A DNA stretch of 64,000 nt from JAEUJM01 sp964635055 (GCA_964635055.1 CAZWMT010000007.1:1-64000); one strand, 5' to 3'; numbered from the stretch's first letter, positions 41,226 through 50,307 are shown. Numbers and translations are program-made. The notes: a model not told the origin generated them from the letters alone.

Positions 41226-43688
41226 GTGAGCGTCGACACCCCCGCCCGTCCCGACCAGGATCAGGACCTCGATCTCGGGTGGTTCGCCCGGATCGGGCCG
41301 TTCTGCCACGACCGGCGGCGGTGGATCCTGGCCGCCTGGGTCGTGGCACTGATCCTGGCCAACGTGGCCGGCGGCGTGGTCGGCAACGCCTTCCGCGACG
41401 AGTTCAACCTGCCCGACGTCGAGTCGAAGCAGGGCCTCGACCTGCTCGACCAGCAGTTCGGCGGCCAGGGCGCCGGCATCACCGGCACCATCGTGTTCGA
41501 GGCCGACCAGGGCGTCGACGACCCCGAGGTGCAGGCGGCCATGCAGGACCTGTTCGACGAGGTGGCGGCCCTCGACCACGTCACGCGCGTGCAGAGCCCG
41601 TACACCGAGGGCGGCGCCCTTCAGATCTCGGCCCAGGGCGAGCACGCCGGCCAGATCGCGTACGCCAACATCGAGATGCCCGACGACATCGACTTCACCG
41701 AGGCCGGTGAGATCCGGGATCAGATCCTGCGCGACGCGCCGAGGATCGAGGGTCTGCGCATCGAGCTGGGCGGCTTCATCTTCGCCGAGTTCGAGAACCC
41801 GTCCTCCGAGGTGCTCGGCATCGGGTTCGCCATCATCATCCTGATCCTCGCCTTCGGCTCGGTGCTGGCCATGGGCCTGCCGCTCGGCGTGGCCCTGTTC
41901 GGCATCGGCATCGGGTCGGCGGTCATCACCCTGCTCAGCAACGTGTTGACCATCCCGGACTTCACCACGTTCCTCGGGGTCATGATCGGCCTGGGTGTGG
42001 GCATCGACTACGCCCTGTTGATCGTCACCAGGTACCGCGAGCAGCTCCACGCGGGGCACACCTCGCGTGAGTCCGTCGCCATCGCCATGGACACCGCCGG
42101 GCGCTCGGTGGTCTTCGCCGGCATCACGGTGGTCATCTCGCTGCTCGGCATGCTGCTCATGGGCGTCAGCTTCGTGCAGGGCCTCGCCGTGGGCGCGTCC
42201 TCGGTGGTCGCGGTCACGGTGCTGGCGTCGCTCACGCTGCTGCCCGCCCTCCTCGGGTTCGCCGGCGAGAAGGTGGAGCGCACCCGGTGGCGCGGCCTCA
42301 TCGCCGCCGGCCTCATCGCCGTCGGACTGATGGCCGCCGGCCTCAAGGTCACCCCGGTGGCGATGGTGGCCTTCTTCCTGGCCGTGGCCGTCCTGCTCGT
42401 CAGCATCCTCGGACGCTGGATCGGTCCCCTGGAGGGCCTGCGGGCGGACGTGCCCCGGCGCCCCGTGAAGCCCCGCCACGAGACCACGGCCTACCGCTGG
42501 AGCCGGATCATCCAGCACCACCCGTGGATCAGCGCCATCTCCGGCGCCCTCGTCCTGCTCATCCTGGCCCTGCCGGTCCTCGGCCTGCGCCTCGGCTTCT
42601 CGGACGAGAGCAACTTCGCCCAGGAGACCACCACCAAGCAGGCCTACGACCTGCTGGTGGAGGGCTTCGGTGCCGGGTTCAACGGCCCGCTGCTGCTCGT
42701 GGCGGAGGTGCCGGACGGCACCAGCGTCGAGTCGCTCGCCGCGGTCGAGAACGCGGTGAGTGCCGACCCCGGTGTCGCCTTCGTGTCGCCGGCGCAGCCC
42801 AACGATCCTGAGAACCCCACCGCGGCGATCTGGAACGTGGTGCCCACCACAGGCCCGCAGGAGGCCGCCACCACCGAGTTGGTCAACCGGCTCCGTGACG
42901 ACGTGCTGCCCCCGGCCGAGCAGGCCGCGGGTGTCGACGTGAAGGTCACCGGCAGCGTGGCGGTGAACATCGACTTCTCGGACTACCTCACCTCGCGGTT
43001 GCCGTACTTCTTCGGGGCCGTGCTGCTGCTGTCGTTCCTGCTCCTGATGGTGGTGTTCCGGTCGCTGCTGGTGCCGTTCAAGGCCGTGATCATGAACCTG
43101 CTCTCGATCGGTGCGGCCTACGGCATCATCGTGGCCCTGTTCCAGTGGGGCTGGTTCAGCGACATCACCGGCGTGCAGCCCGCGCCGATCGAGCCCTGGA
43201 TGCCGATGATGCTGTTCGCCATCGTGTTCGGCCTGTCCATGGACTACGAGGTGTTCCTGCTCTCCCGCATCCGCGAGGAGTGGCACCGCAGCGGCGACAG
43301 CCGCCGGTCGGTGGCCGATGGCCTGGCCGCCACGGCCAAGGTCATCACCGCCGCCGCCGCGATCATGGTGTTCGTGTTCGGCAGCTTCATCCTCGAGCAG
43401 GACCGCACCGTCAAGCTCATGGGTGTGGGCCTGGCCACCGCCATCCTGCTCGACGCCACCATCGTCCGCATGCTGCTGGTCCCCGCCACGATGGAGCTGC
43501 TCGGCGACAAGAACTGGTGGCTGCCGCGGTGGCTCGATCGGCTCCTACCGAACATCGACGTCGAAGGCCACCTGGAAGACGCCGCCGACGACCTGCCCGC
43601 CCACGCCCCGTCGGGCGACGGATCCGGCGCCGGCGCCGGCGCCGGATCCGACGAAGGCGCCGACGAGCCCGAGCCCGCCCTCCGCTAG
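41226..43688 (+). CDS. MMPL-family RND transporter
   Basis: 820 residues, two six-helix halves. First half has helix at about 30-52, loop, then helices to about 350 with GIDYALLIVTRYREQL; second half has GLSMDYEVFLLSRIREEWH, which is the conserved proton-relay segment. Large loops lie outside. The C-terminus ends in a low-complexity GSGAGAGAGSDEG tail. MMPL proteins export lipids or siderophores in actinobacteria. GTG 41226 with AAGGAG upstream. A hairpin follows the stop within 5 bases. Confidence 0.9.
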   Translation: MSVDTPARPDQDQDLDLGWFARIGPFCHDRRRWILAAWVVALILANVAGGVVGNAFRDEFNLPDVESKQGLDLLDQQFGGQGAGITGTIVFEADQGVDDPEVQAAMQDLFDEVAALDHVTRVQSPYTEGGALQISAQGEHAGQIAYANIEMPDDIDFTEAGEIRDQILRDAPRIEGLRIELGGFIFAEFENPSSEVLGIGFAIIILILAFGSVLAMGLPLGVALFGIGIGSAVITLLSNVLTIPDFTTFLGVMIGLGVGIDYALLIVTRYREQLHAGHTSRESVAIAMDTAGRSVVFAGITVVISLLGMLLMGVSFVQGLAVGASSVVAVTVLASLTLLPALLGFAGEKVERTRWRGLIAAGLIAVGLMAAGLKVTPVAMVAFFLAVAVLLVSILGRWIGPLEGLRADVPRRPVKPRHETTAYRWSRIIQHHPWISAISGALVLLILALPVLGLRLGFSDESNFAQETTTKQAYDLLVEGFGAGFNGPLLLVAEVPDGTSVESLAAVENAVSADPGVAFVSPAQPNDPENPTAAIWNVVPTTGPQEAATTELVNRLRDDVLPPAEQAAGVDVKVTGSVAVNIDFSDYLTSRLPYFFGAVLLLSFLLLMVVFRSLLVPFKAVIMNLLSIGAAYGIIVALFQWGWFSDITGVQPAPIEPWMPMMLFAIVFGLSMDYEVFLLSRIREEWHRSGDSRRSVADGLAATAKVITAAAAIMVFVFGSFILEQDRTVKLMGVGLATAILLDATIVRMLLVPATMELLGDKNWWLPRWLDRLLPNIDVEGHLEDAADDLPAHAPSGDGSGAGAGAGSDEGADEPEPALR
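43619..43650. repeat. 32-bp perfect palindrome inside the MMPL gene
   Basis: A 32-bp self-complementary segment made of GGCGCC-type units codes for the GSGAGAGAGSDEG tail. Likely tandem slippage of Gly-Ala codons, not a separate site. Confidence 0.6.
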
Positions 43689-43692
43689 GAAC

Positions 43693-43746
43693 GTCGAACC
43701 CGAGGCAATGGCGCGCGCCGGGCGCGCGCCATTGCCTCGAGAACGG
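43693..43746. repeat. Dispersed hairpin, single copy
   Basis: Perfect 19-bp arms (43701-43719 and 43721-43739, one central G). Flanks GTCGAAC and AGAACGG match the array at 20701. It starts 5 bases after the MMPL stop and probably terminates transcription. A diverged possible copy occurs at about 43801-43850 (GCGAACTCGGCGCAATTTCC). Confidence 0.7.
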
Positions 43747-43903
43747 GGGGCCAGGCCGAGCTCGAGGACTCCTAGCCGGGCGTCGCCCGCCGCCCGGGAC
43801 CAGCGAACTCGGCGCAATTTCCGGCGCCAGGAGCCTGCGCCGACGTCGCATCGAGTCAGGAATCCCCGGGCACGCCACGGATCGTGTCCCTAGGGTTCGG
43901 GCC

Positions 43904-45916
43904 ATGACGAAGGTGCGCACCGCCTGCCCGCTCGACTGCCCCGATGGCTGCTCGCTGGAGGTCACGGTCGACGGCGACCTGATCACCGCCATCGACGCCG
44001 TGCCCGCGGGCGAGGCCGACAACCCGCTCACCGACGGGTGGATCTGTCGCAAGGTGCGGCGCATGACCCGGCGGGTGCACGGCCCCGACCGCCTCACCGT
44101 CCCGCTGGCCCGCACGGGGCCCAAGGGGTCGGGCGAGTTCGCCGAGATCAGCTGGGACGAGGCCCTCGACCGCACCGCAGCCGCCATCGGCGCCGCCATC
44201 GCCGACCACGGCCCCGGCTCGGTCGTCCCCTACCTCTACAACTCGTCCGCCGCGGTGTTGGCGTCGGCGGGCCTCACGCCGCTGCTGTTCGAGGCGCTCG
44301 GCACCACGGAGGTGGACGACACGATCTGCGCGGCCACCGCCGGCGAGGCCTGGCGCATCGTGCTCGGCGCCATGCCCAGCGGCGATCTTGCCGATGTGAC
44401 CCGGAGCGACCTGGTGGTGGTGTGGGGGGCGAACCCGACGGTGTCCAACTCACACCTCGCCGCGGTGCTCGAGCAGCGCCGCCGGGCCGGCGTGCGGATC
44501 GTGGTCATCGACCCCCGCCGCACGCCGCTGGCGGGCAAGGCCCACCGCCACCTCGCGGTGCGACCCGGGGCCGACGTGGTGCTGGCCATGGCCGCGGCCG
44601 CCGAGCTCGAGCGGCGTGACGGCGTCGACCGCGCCTTCGTCGACGCCCACGTGGAGGGCGCCGACGAGTACCTCGACGCCTGCCGCGCCTGGCCACTCGA
44701 CCGGGCCGCCGAGGTGTGCGGTCTCGACGCCCGCGAGATCAGCGGCCTGGTGGACGACCTCGCCACGGCCGACCGCCCCCTGCTGCGGGTGGGCTGGGGC
44801 ATGGAGCGCAACCGCAACGGGGGCTCGGCCCACCGGGCGGTGATCTCGCTGTGGGCACTGGCGGGCGCATTCGGCCGACCCGGCACCGGGGTGGTGGGCT
44901 CGACCAGTCCCAAGGAGGACGCCACCGGTGGCGCCCTGCGCCGGCTGGTCTTCGGCGACGACCCCGTCCCCCCGGCGACCGACGCACGGCGGCGCGTGGT
45001 CAACATGAACCGGATCGGCGCCGTCCTGTGCGGCGAGGACGGCGGTGCCGCGGTGCTGTTCGTACAGGGATCCAACCCGGCGGCCACCTGCCCCAACCAG
45101 GCGCGGGTGCACGAGGGACTGTCCCGCGCCGACCTGTTCACCGTCGTCCACGACCAGGTGCTCACCGACACCGCCCGCTTCGCCGACATCGTCCTACCGG
45201 CCACCACCAGCTTCGAAGTCGACGACCTGGTCGGCGGCTACGGCTCGTACGTGGTGCAGGACGCCCCGGCGGTCATCGCGCCGGTGGGCCAGAGTCGCTC
45301 GAACAACGAGGTGGCCCACGGCCTGGCGGTGCGCCTCGGTCTGGACGGCGAGCGCTTCGATCCGTCCCCGGCCCGCATGCGCGACGCCCTGCTCGGCGGC
45401 TTCGAGCTGCCGCTGCGCCTCCAGGCCGACGGGTTCGTGCAGTTCGCCGACGTGTTCCCCCGCCACGCCGACGGCGGCCCACCCCTGGCCCGGCTGGTCG
45501 CGCCCCCGGCCGCGGTGGCCGCCGGCGCCGACCGGGTGCCGACCTACCGCGACAACGACGTCGCCGGCGGGCCCCTCACGCTGCTCACGCCGGCCACCAA
45601 CCGCACCATCACGTCGATGTTCGCCGAGTACGACCCGCCCGACCCGGCCGTGCGCCTCAACCCCGCCGACGCCGCCGATCGGGGCCTCGCCGAGGGCGAC
45701 GCCGTCGTGGTCACCGATGGGCGCCACGAGGTGCGGGTGCCCGTCGCCGTGGCGGCCGACGTCCGTCCGGGGGTGGCGGTGATGCCCAAGGGCCTGTGGT
45801 GCTCGGCCACCCCCGACGGTTGGACCGCCAACGTGTTCGCGCCCGACGGCCTGTCCGACCTGGCCGGCGGCGCTCGGTTCAACGACGCCACCGTCGACGT
45901 GCGCAAGGCCTCGTGA
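43904..45916 (+). CDS. Molybdopterin oxidoreductase (third), formate-dehydrogenase-like
   Basis: 670 residues. Opening C8, C12, C16 and C48 (CPLDCPDGC, WICRKV) forms the [4Fe-4S] site; the fourth Cys is followed by RK rather than PKG. Later VVWGANPTVSNSHLA, VVIDPRRTPLAG, RVGWGMERNRNGGSA, FVQGSNPAATCPN and DIVLPATTSFE match the bis-MGD fold. No Tat signal or accessory subunit nearby. A hairpin follows the stop. Substrate unknown. Confidence 0.88.
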   Translation: MTKVRTACPLDCPDGCSLEVTVDGDLITAIDAVPAGEADNPLTDGWICRKVRRMTRRVHGPDRLTVPLARTGPKGSGEFAEISWDEALDRTAAAIGAAIADHGPGSVVPYLYNSSAAVLASAGLTPLLFEALGTTEVDDTICAATAGEAWRIVLGAMPSGDLADVTRSDLVVVWGANPTVSNSHLAAVLEQRRRAGVRIVVIDPRRTPLAGKAHRHLAVRPGADVVLAMAAAAELERRDGVDRAFVDAHVEGADEYLDACRAWPLDRAAEVCGLDAREISGLVDDLATADRPLLRVGWGMERNRNGGSAHRAVISLWALAGAFGRPGTGVVGSTSPKEDATGGALRRLVFGDDPVPPATDARRRVVNMNRIGAVLCGEDGGAAVLFVQGSNPAATCPNQARVHEGLSRADLFTVVHDQVLTDTARFADIVLPATTSFEVDDLVGGYGSYVVQDAPAVIAPVGQSRSNNEVAHGLAVRLGLDGERFDPSPARMRDALLGGFELPLRLQADGFVQFADVFPRHADGGPPLARLVAPPAAVAAGADRVPTYRDNDVAGGPLTLLTPATNRTITSMFAEYDPPDPAVRLNPADAADRGLAEGDAVVVTDGRHEVRVPVAVAADVRPGVAVMPKGLWCSATPDGWTANVFAPDGLSDLAGGARFNDATVDVRKAS

Positions 45917-45919
45917 CGG

Positions 45920-45940
45920 GGCCCAGCCCTAGGCTGGGCC
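45920..45940 (+). terminator. Hairpin after the third oxidoreductase
   Basis: GGCCCAGCC and GGCTGGGCC (9 bp) around CTA, starting 4 bases after the stop codon. Confidence 0.55.
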
Positions 45941-45983
45941 GCCCGCCCGCGGCCCGCGCCGGTGGGACGACCCCGGAGCCTGC

Positions 45984-47003
45984 GTGACCACCCACCCGAC
46001 CACCTTCGCCTCCACCCTCGACCTGGCCCGCCTGCCCTGGTTCGAGGTGGAGGGCGGCAACCGGCTGGTCGTGGACGACACGGTCGGGCCGGTGATCGAC
46101 ATGCACACCCACCTGGCCATGGGCTACCTCCGGGCGCTGCAGGTGGACGTCACCGTGGAGACGCCGGCCACCGCGTACTACTTCCCCCTCACGCTCCCGG
46201 TCGACCTGGAGGGCTACGCCAACCGCAACTTCGACGCCGGCGCCCTGTTCATGATGCAGCTCGACCTCACCGCGCTGGCACTGAGCGGCAAGGGCATGCG
46301 CACCACCCACACCGCACCCAACCTGCTGCGCGACATGCGCGCGCTCGGCATCGCCCACTCGGTGGTGTTGCCCATCGACCTGCCCGTCGGCGCCCAGAAC
46401 ACCGATGTCGTCCTGGCCGCGTGCGCCTCGCACCCCGAGCTGGTGCCGTTCAGCTCGGTGCACCCGCTGCGCCGCGACGTCGACGCGCACCTCGACCGGC
46501 ACCAGGCCGCGGGGGCCCGAGGGGTGAAGATCCATCCTGCGGTGCAGTCCATCGGCCCCGACCACCCCCGCACGGTCCACCTCTGTGGCCGCTGCGGCGC
46601 CAAGGGGCTCCCCGTGCTGTTCCACTGCGGCCCGGTGGGCATCGCCACCAAGTCGGCTGACCGGCGCTGCCAGGTCGGTCGGTACGAGAAGGCCATCGCC
46701 GAGAACCCCGACACCACCTTCGTGCTCGGCCACTCCGGCGCGCTCCAGTGCGAGGAGGCGCTCGCCTTCGCCGACCGCTACCCGAACACCATGTTCGAAC
46801 TGGCCAGCCTGGGCCTCGACGTGATCCGCACCGTGCTCGACACCGTGCCCGCCGACCGCATCGTGTACGGCACCGACTGGCCCTTCTACCACCAGGCCCT
46901 CACCCTGGCCCGGGTGCTCATCGCCACCGACGGCGACGACGCCCTGCGCCGGGCCGTGCTGCACGACAACGCGGCCCGCCTCCTCGCCCTCGCCCCCGCC
47001 TGA
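45984..47003 (+). CDS. Amidohydrolase (TIM-barrel metal-dependent hydrolase)
   Basis: 339 residues. Metal motif DMHTHLAMG near residue 40, SSVHPLRRD, GARGVKIHPAV, LFHCGPVG, VLGHSGALQ and YGTDWPFYHQA complete the Amidohydro_2 (PF04909-type) pattern. Soluble. Substrate could be a carboxylic acid lactone or decarboxylated compound; not readable. GTG 45984. Confidence 0.82.
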   Translation: MTTHPTTFASTLDLARLPWFEVEGGNRLVVDDTVGPVIDMHTHLAMGYLRALQVDVTVETPATAYYFPLTLPVDLEGYANRNFDAGALFMMQLDLTALALSGKGMRTTHTAPNLLRDMRALGIAHSVVLPIDLPVGAQNTDVVLAACASHPELVPFSSVHPLRRDVDAHLDRHQAAGARGVKIHPAVQSIGPDHPRTVHLCGRCGAKGLPVLFHCGPVGIATKSADRRCQVGRYEKAIAENPDTTFVLGHSGALQCEEALAFADRYPNTMFELASLGLDVIRTVLDTVPADRIVYGTDWPFYHQALTLARVLIATDGDDALRRAVLHDNAARLLALAPA

Positions 47004-47038
47004 CACGCGTCCGTACAGGGCGGCCGGACCGTGGCGAC

Positions 47039-47086
47039 CTCGACGACATAGGGCCCTTCACGCACGGCCATGTCGTCGAGAATGGG
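47039..47086. repeat. Dispersed hairpin, related copy
   Basis: CTCGACGACAT (47039-47049) and ATGTCGTCGAG (47070-47080) form an 11-bp stem; the tail AATGGGG matches the family tail AACGGGG. It follows the amidohydrolase stop by 36 bp. Confidence 0.55.
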
Positions 47087-47138
47087 GCCGGCACCACGAG
47101 CGGGGCCCGCGGTCACAACGGCGCCGTACCGGCGTGAT

Positions 47139-48185
47139 GTGAGCACACGACGGTCGTCACGACGGCACCGGGCCGCCTCCGGCGCGAGCCTGCTGGTCGA
47201 GCTCGTCCGCCTGGCAGCTCTGGTCGTGGCCGCCGCCTTCACGCTCGCCGTCGTGGTCATCGGCTTGGTGGTCGCCGGTCTCACCGCCCTCGTGGCCGCG
47301 ATCGCCGTCCCGACCCGGCCCACGCCCACCCACCGCGGGGTGCCCCCGGCGGCGGCGCCCCGAGGGCCTCTGTTCCCCCGACCGGCGCCCGGGCACCCCC
47401 GGTGGGCACCCGGACCGGCGGCCACATGGCCAGCGCCGAGCGGCCCGTTCATCGAGGTGCCGGCGACCGAGGCCGGCAGCGACGCTCCCTGGGCGCGACC
47501 GCCACGAGGAACCCCCTCGCCCCCGCACGCAGCCCCACGCTCCACCACTCCCCCGCCCCCGCCCTCACCCGCCGCCCGACCGCGACCCGTGCCACCGCCG
47601 CCCGCCGCCCGACCGCGACCCGCGCCACCGCCGCCCGCCGCCCGACCGCGACCGGCACCGCCCCCGCCCGCGCCGTCCCGGCCGGCCCGACCGCAGGAGC
47701 CTCCGATGACCGCCCCCGACCGTAACGACCCCCTCCGCCCGCTGCGCGACCGGAGCGGGCGGTGGGTGTACGAGGACAGCCTCAACGCGCTGGTACCCAT
47801 CGACCTGATCGAGTCGTCGCGTGCCCTGCTGCGCGACCTGGGCTACGGAGACACCGACTTCATCTGGGAGAAGGCCCGGCGCTCACCCTCGTTCGTGCTG
47901 CGGGGCACCCGGGTGCTGGCCGGCGTCCACGCCAACCCGGGCAAGCTGACGCTGAGCGGCCTGGAGTGGTACCTCGACGAGCGCGAACCTGGCCAGGAGG
48001 TGGCGTTGTTCTCGGCGTGGGGCTTCAGCAGCAACGCCCGGTCGCTGGCCGACCGCCTCGACATCGCGTTGTACCGCTTCACCGCCATCGGCCGGGTCGA
48101 GCCCTTCAACAAGACCGCGCTGGCGCGGCTGCGACGCCCCCGGCCCCGTCCGGGCGCCCCAGGGCTCGGTCCAGGCCCGGCGTGA
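47139..48185 (+). CDS. Pro-rich membrane protein with C-terminal globular domain of unknown type
   Basis: 348 residues. One long hydrophobic stretch (about 22-62, LVELVRLAALVVAAAFTLAV onwards) is probably two helices, then a Pro-rich linker of AARPRPxPPPP repeats (about 140-180), then a 140-residue domain beginning GRWVYEDSLNALVPIDLIESS and containing FIWEKARRSPSF and VALFSAWGFSSNARSLADRL. The last part faintly recalls Mrr-type nuclease strands, which I do not claim. GTG 47139 precedes the helix. An internal ATG at 47706 (after CAGGAG) could start a second product with only the globular part. Confidence 0.6.
   Translation: MSTRRSSRRHRAASGASLLVELVRLAALVVAAAFTLAVVVIGLVVAGLTALVAAIAVPTRPTPTHRGVPPAAAPRGPLFPRPAPGHPRWAPGPAATWPAPSGPFIEVPATEAGSDAPWARPPRGTPSPPHAAPRSTTPPPPPSPAARPRPVPPPPAARPRPAPPPPAARPRPAPPPPAPSRPARPQEPPMTAPDRNDPLRPLRDRSGRWVYEDSLNALVPIDLIESSRALLRDLGYGDTDFIWEKARRSPSFVLRGTRVLAGVHANPGKLTLSGLEWYLDEREPGQEVALFSAWGFSSNARSLADRLDIALYRFTAIGRVEPFNKTALARLRRPRPRPGAPGLGPGPA
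47571..47669 (+). repeat. 33-bp tandem repeat in the Pro-rich linker
   Basis: Three copies coding PAARPRP(V/A)PPP, differing only at a few bases. Confidence 0.6.
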
Positions 48186-48219
48186 CGACCCGTCACCATC
48201 CACCGGTACGAAGGAGCCC

Positions 48220-48297
48220 ATGAGCCCACCCGTTCAGCCGGCGGGGCGTCCCTCGCCACCGCAGCGAGCCGCGGCCGGCACGGGGACGCGAGGATGA
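48220..48297 (+). CDS. 25-residue leader ORF before a methyltransferase
   Basis: ATG 48220 with a perfect AAGGAG upstream; the stop overlaps the methyltransferase ATG (ATGA). It may be a leader or an unselected ORF; coupling suggests it is at least translated. Confidence 0.35.
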   Translation: MSPPVQPAGRPSPPQRAAAGTGTRG

Positions 48298-49067
48298 GCC
48301 TCGTGCAGGACCAGCCAGCGTCATCGCCTCCCGCCCCCTACTACCGCACGGCCCTTGCCCGCATCCACCACGAGGGGTTCGGGTTCCACGCCGACGCCTG
48401 CGCCCCGGGGATCCTCGCGTTGCTCGAGGACGTCCGGCGGCGCAAGGGCCTGGTCGTCGAGGTCGGATGCGGGTCCGGCCTGCTCACGAAGCACCTCACC
48501 GACGCCGGCCTCGACGTGCTGGCCACCGACGCGTCACCGTCGATGCTGGCCATCGCCCGGTCGTACGCGCCGGACGCCGTCGACCATCGCCTGCTGGTGC
48601 TGCCGGACGACGAGCTACCCGAGTGCGATGCGGTGGTGTCGACCGGCCATGCGCTCAGCTACCTGCCCGACAGCACCCAACTCGGGGCGGCGCTGCTCAC
48701 CTGCGCCAGGGCGCTCCGGCCGGGCGGGGTGCTGGCCCTCGACCTGGAGGACCTGTCGACCCGTGACGCCCAGATGGCCCGCCCGCCGACCGGCTGGGTG
48801 GGCGACGACTGGGCCTTGGTGCTCGAACGGGTCAGCGACGGCCCCGACCACTTCGCCCGGGTACAGACGATCTTCGTGCGGCAGGCCGACGGCAGGTACA
48901 CCCGCGAGGTCGAGCGCCACGACAACGTGCTGGTCGACGTCGCGGGTGTGGTGCGGCCGCTGCTCGAAGGCGAGGGGCTGACGGTCGAGATCGGCACCAG
49001 TTTCGGCGACGAGTCGAACATGGACGGCCTGCTCGTGGTCAAGGCGTGGCGTCCGGCCCAGCCGTAG
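48294..49067 (+). CDS. Class I SAM-dependent methyltransferase (UbiE-like)
   Basis: 257 residues. SAM motif VVEVGCGSGLLTKHL (about 53-67), then TDASPSMLAIARSYA and STGHALSYLPD; the C-terminal half contains a beta-lid (DHFARVQTIFVRQADGRY). Substrate unknown. The ATG at 48294 overlaps the leader ORF stop. Confidence 0.85.
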   Translation: MSLVQDQPASSPPAPYYRTALARIHHEGFGFHADACAPGILALLEDVRRRKGLVVEVGCGSGLLTKHLTDAGLDVLATDASPSMLAIARSYAPDAVDHRLLVLPDDELPECDAVVSTGHALSYLPDSTQLGAALLTCARALRPGGVLALDLEDLSTRDAQMARPPTGWVGDDWALVLERVSDGPDHFARVQTIFVRQADGRYTREVERHDNVLVDVAGVVRPLLEGEGLTVEIGTSFGDESNMDGLLVVKAWRPAQP

Positions 49068-49079
49068 GCCGCCGCCCGC

Positions 49080-50072
49080 TCAGACCGTGACGACCACCTT
49101 GCCCTCGGCGCGGCGCTCGCCGAGCTCGCGGATGGCGTCGGCGGACCGCTCGAGCGGGTAGCGGCTGGAGATGTAGGGCTTGATGCGGCCCTCGGCGTAG
49201 AGCCGGAACAGCTCGGCCACGTTGGCGGCGTGGGCCTCGGGCTGGCTCATCACGAACGCCCCCCAGAACACCCCCACGATCTGGCACGACTTCAGCAGCG
49301 TCAGGTTGAGGGGCAGCTTGGGGATGCCGGCGGGGAAGCCGACGACCAGGAAGCGCCCCTCCCAGTTGAGCGCCCGGACGGCGGGCTCGGCGTAGTCGCC
49401 GCCGACCGCGTCGTACACGATGTCGACCCCGCCGCCGCCGGCCGCCTTGATCTCGTTGGACAGGGCCTTCTGCTGGTCGCGGTCGAGGGGCTGGCGGGGG
49501 TAGACGATGCCGGCGTCGGCGCCGTGCCGGCGGCACAGGTCCACCTTCTCCTGGGAGCTGCAGCCGGCGATCACCGTCAGCCCCATGGCCTTGCCCAGCT
49601 GCACGGCGGCCAGGCCCACCCCACCGGCGGCGCCGAGCACCAACAGGGTCTCGCCCTCCCGGGCGTGGGCCCGGTCCTTCAGCGCGTAGTGGCTGGTGCC
49701 GTAGGCCATCAACAGCGCGGCGGCGTCGTCGAAGGGCATGTCGTCGGGGATGGGGATGCAGGCGTCGGCCGCCACGGCCACCTGCTCGGCCATGCCACCG
49801 AAGCCGGGCACGGCCAGCACCCGGTCACCCACGCGGGGCGACGTGACGCCCTCGCCCACCGACGCCACCACCCCCGACACCTCGGCGCCGGGGGCGAAGG
49901 GGCGGGCGGGCTTGAACTGGTAGAGGTCCTCGATGATGAGGACGTCGGGGTAGTTCACCGACACCGCCTTCACGTCGAGCACCACCTGCCCGGGCCCGGC
50001 CGTCGGCGCGGGCAGGTCCTGCAGCTCCAGGGTGTCGGGCCCACCGGTGTGGGTGGAGAGGACGGCTCGCAT
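49080..50072 (-). CDS. NADPH:quinone oxidoreductase (zinc-less medium-chain dehydrogenase)
   Basis: 330 residues. GroES-like domain (VKAVSVNYPDVLIIEDLYQ, PGAEVSGVVASVGEGV) then Rossmann motif LVLGAAGGVGLAAVQLGKAMG. No zinc Cys/His pattern, so QOR-type. Uses NADPH to reduce quinones or enones. ATG 50072 with GGAG six bases upstream. Convergent with the methyltransferase gene. The G-rich repeat at 50085 is directly upstream. Confidence 0.87.
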   Translation of the reverse strand: MRAVLSTHTGGPDTLELQDLPAPTAGPGQVVLDVKAVSVNYPDVLIIEDLYQFKPARPFAPGAEVSGVVASVGEGVTSPRVGDRVLAVPGFGGMAEQVAVAADACIPIPDDMPFDDAAALLMAYGTSHYALKDRAHAREGETLLVLGAAGGVGLAAVQLGKAMGLTVIAGCSSQEKVDLCRRHGADAGIVYPRQPLDRDQQKALSNEIKAAGGGGVDIVYDAVGGDYAEPAVRALNWEGRFLVVGFPAGIPKLPLNLTLLKSCQIVGVFWGAFVMSQPEAHAANVAELFRLYAEGRIKPYISSRYPLERSADAIRELGERRAEGKVVVTV

Positions 50073-50084
50073 TGGTGCTCCTTC

Positions 50085-50145
50085 GGGTGGGACGGGACGG
50101 GACGGGACGGGGTGGGGTGGGACGGGACGGGGCGCGCGGGGATGG
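50085..50145. repeat. GGGAC/GGGGT repeat tract
   Basis: About nine GGGAC or GGGGT units in the spacer upstream of the quinone oxidoreductase. On the plus strand four or more runs of three or more G make a G-quadruplex possible. Confidence 0.6.
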
Positions 50146-50307
50146 GTGCGCCGGCGCGGCTGCACCCCTCATCCTGTCGCACGCATCACCGAAGGCGCTC
50201 CGGCACGCCCGCGGGCCCGTCGGCGGCGGAACCGGTGGCACCCGCCGGCGATCGGACGTAGCGTCGTCCCAGCGTTCACGCCGAACCGCCGCCGAGGGGA
50301 CGACGCC

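Noticed and set aside
41070..43286. Long minus-strand frame over the MMPL gene
   Set aside because: The product is a His/Gly/Arg-rich shadow with no motif, while the plus strand has clear MMPL motifs.
47706..48185. Mrr-type restriction nuclease
   Set aside because: Only a vague resemblance (SAWGFSSNAR); no complete catalytic set or methylase partner.
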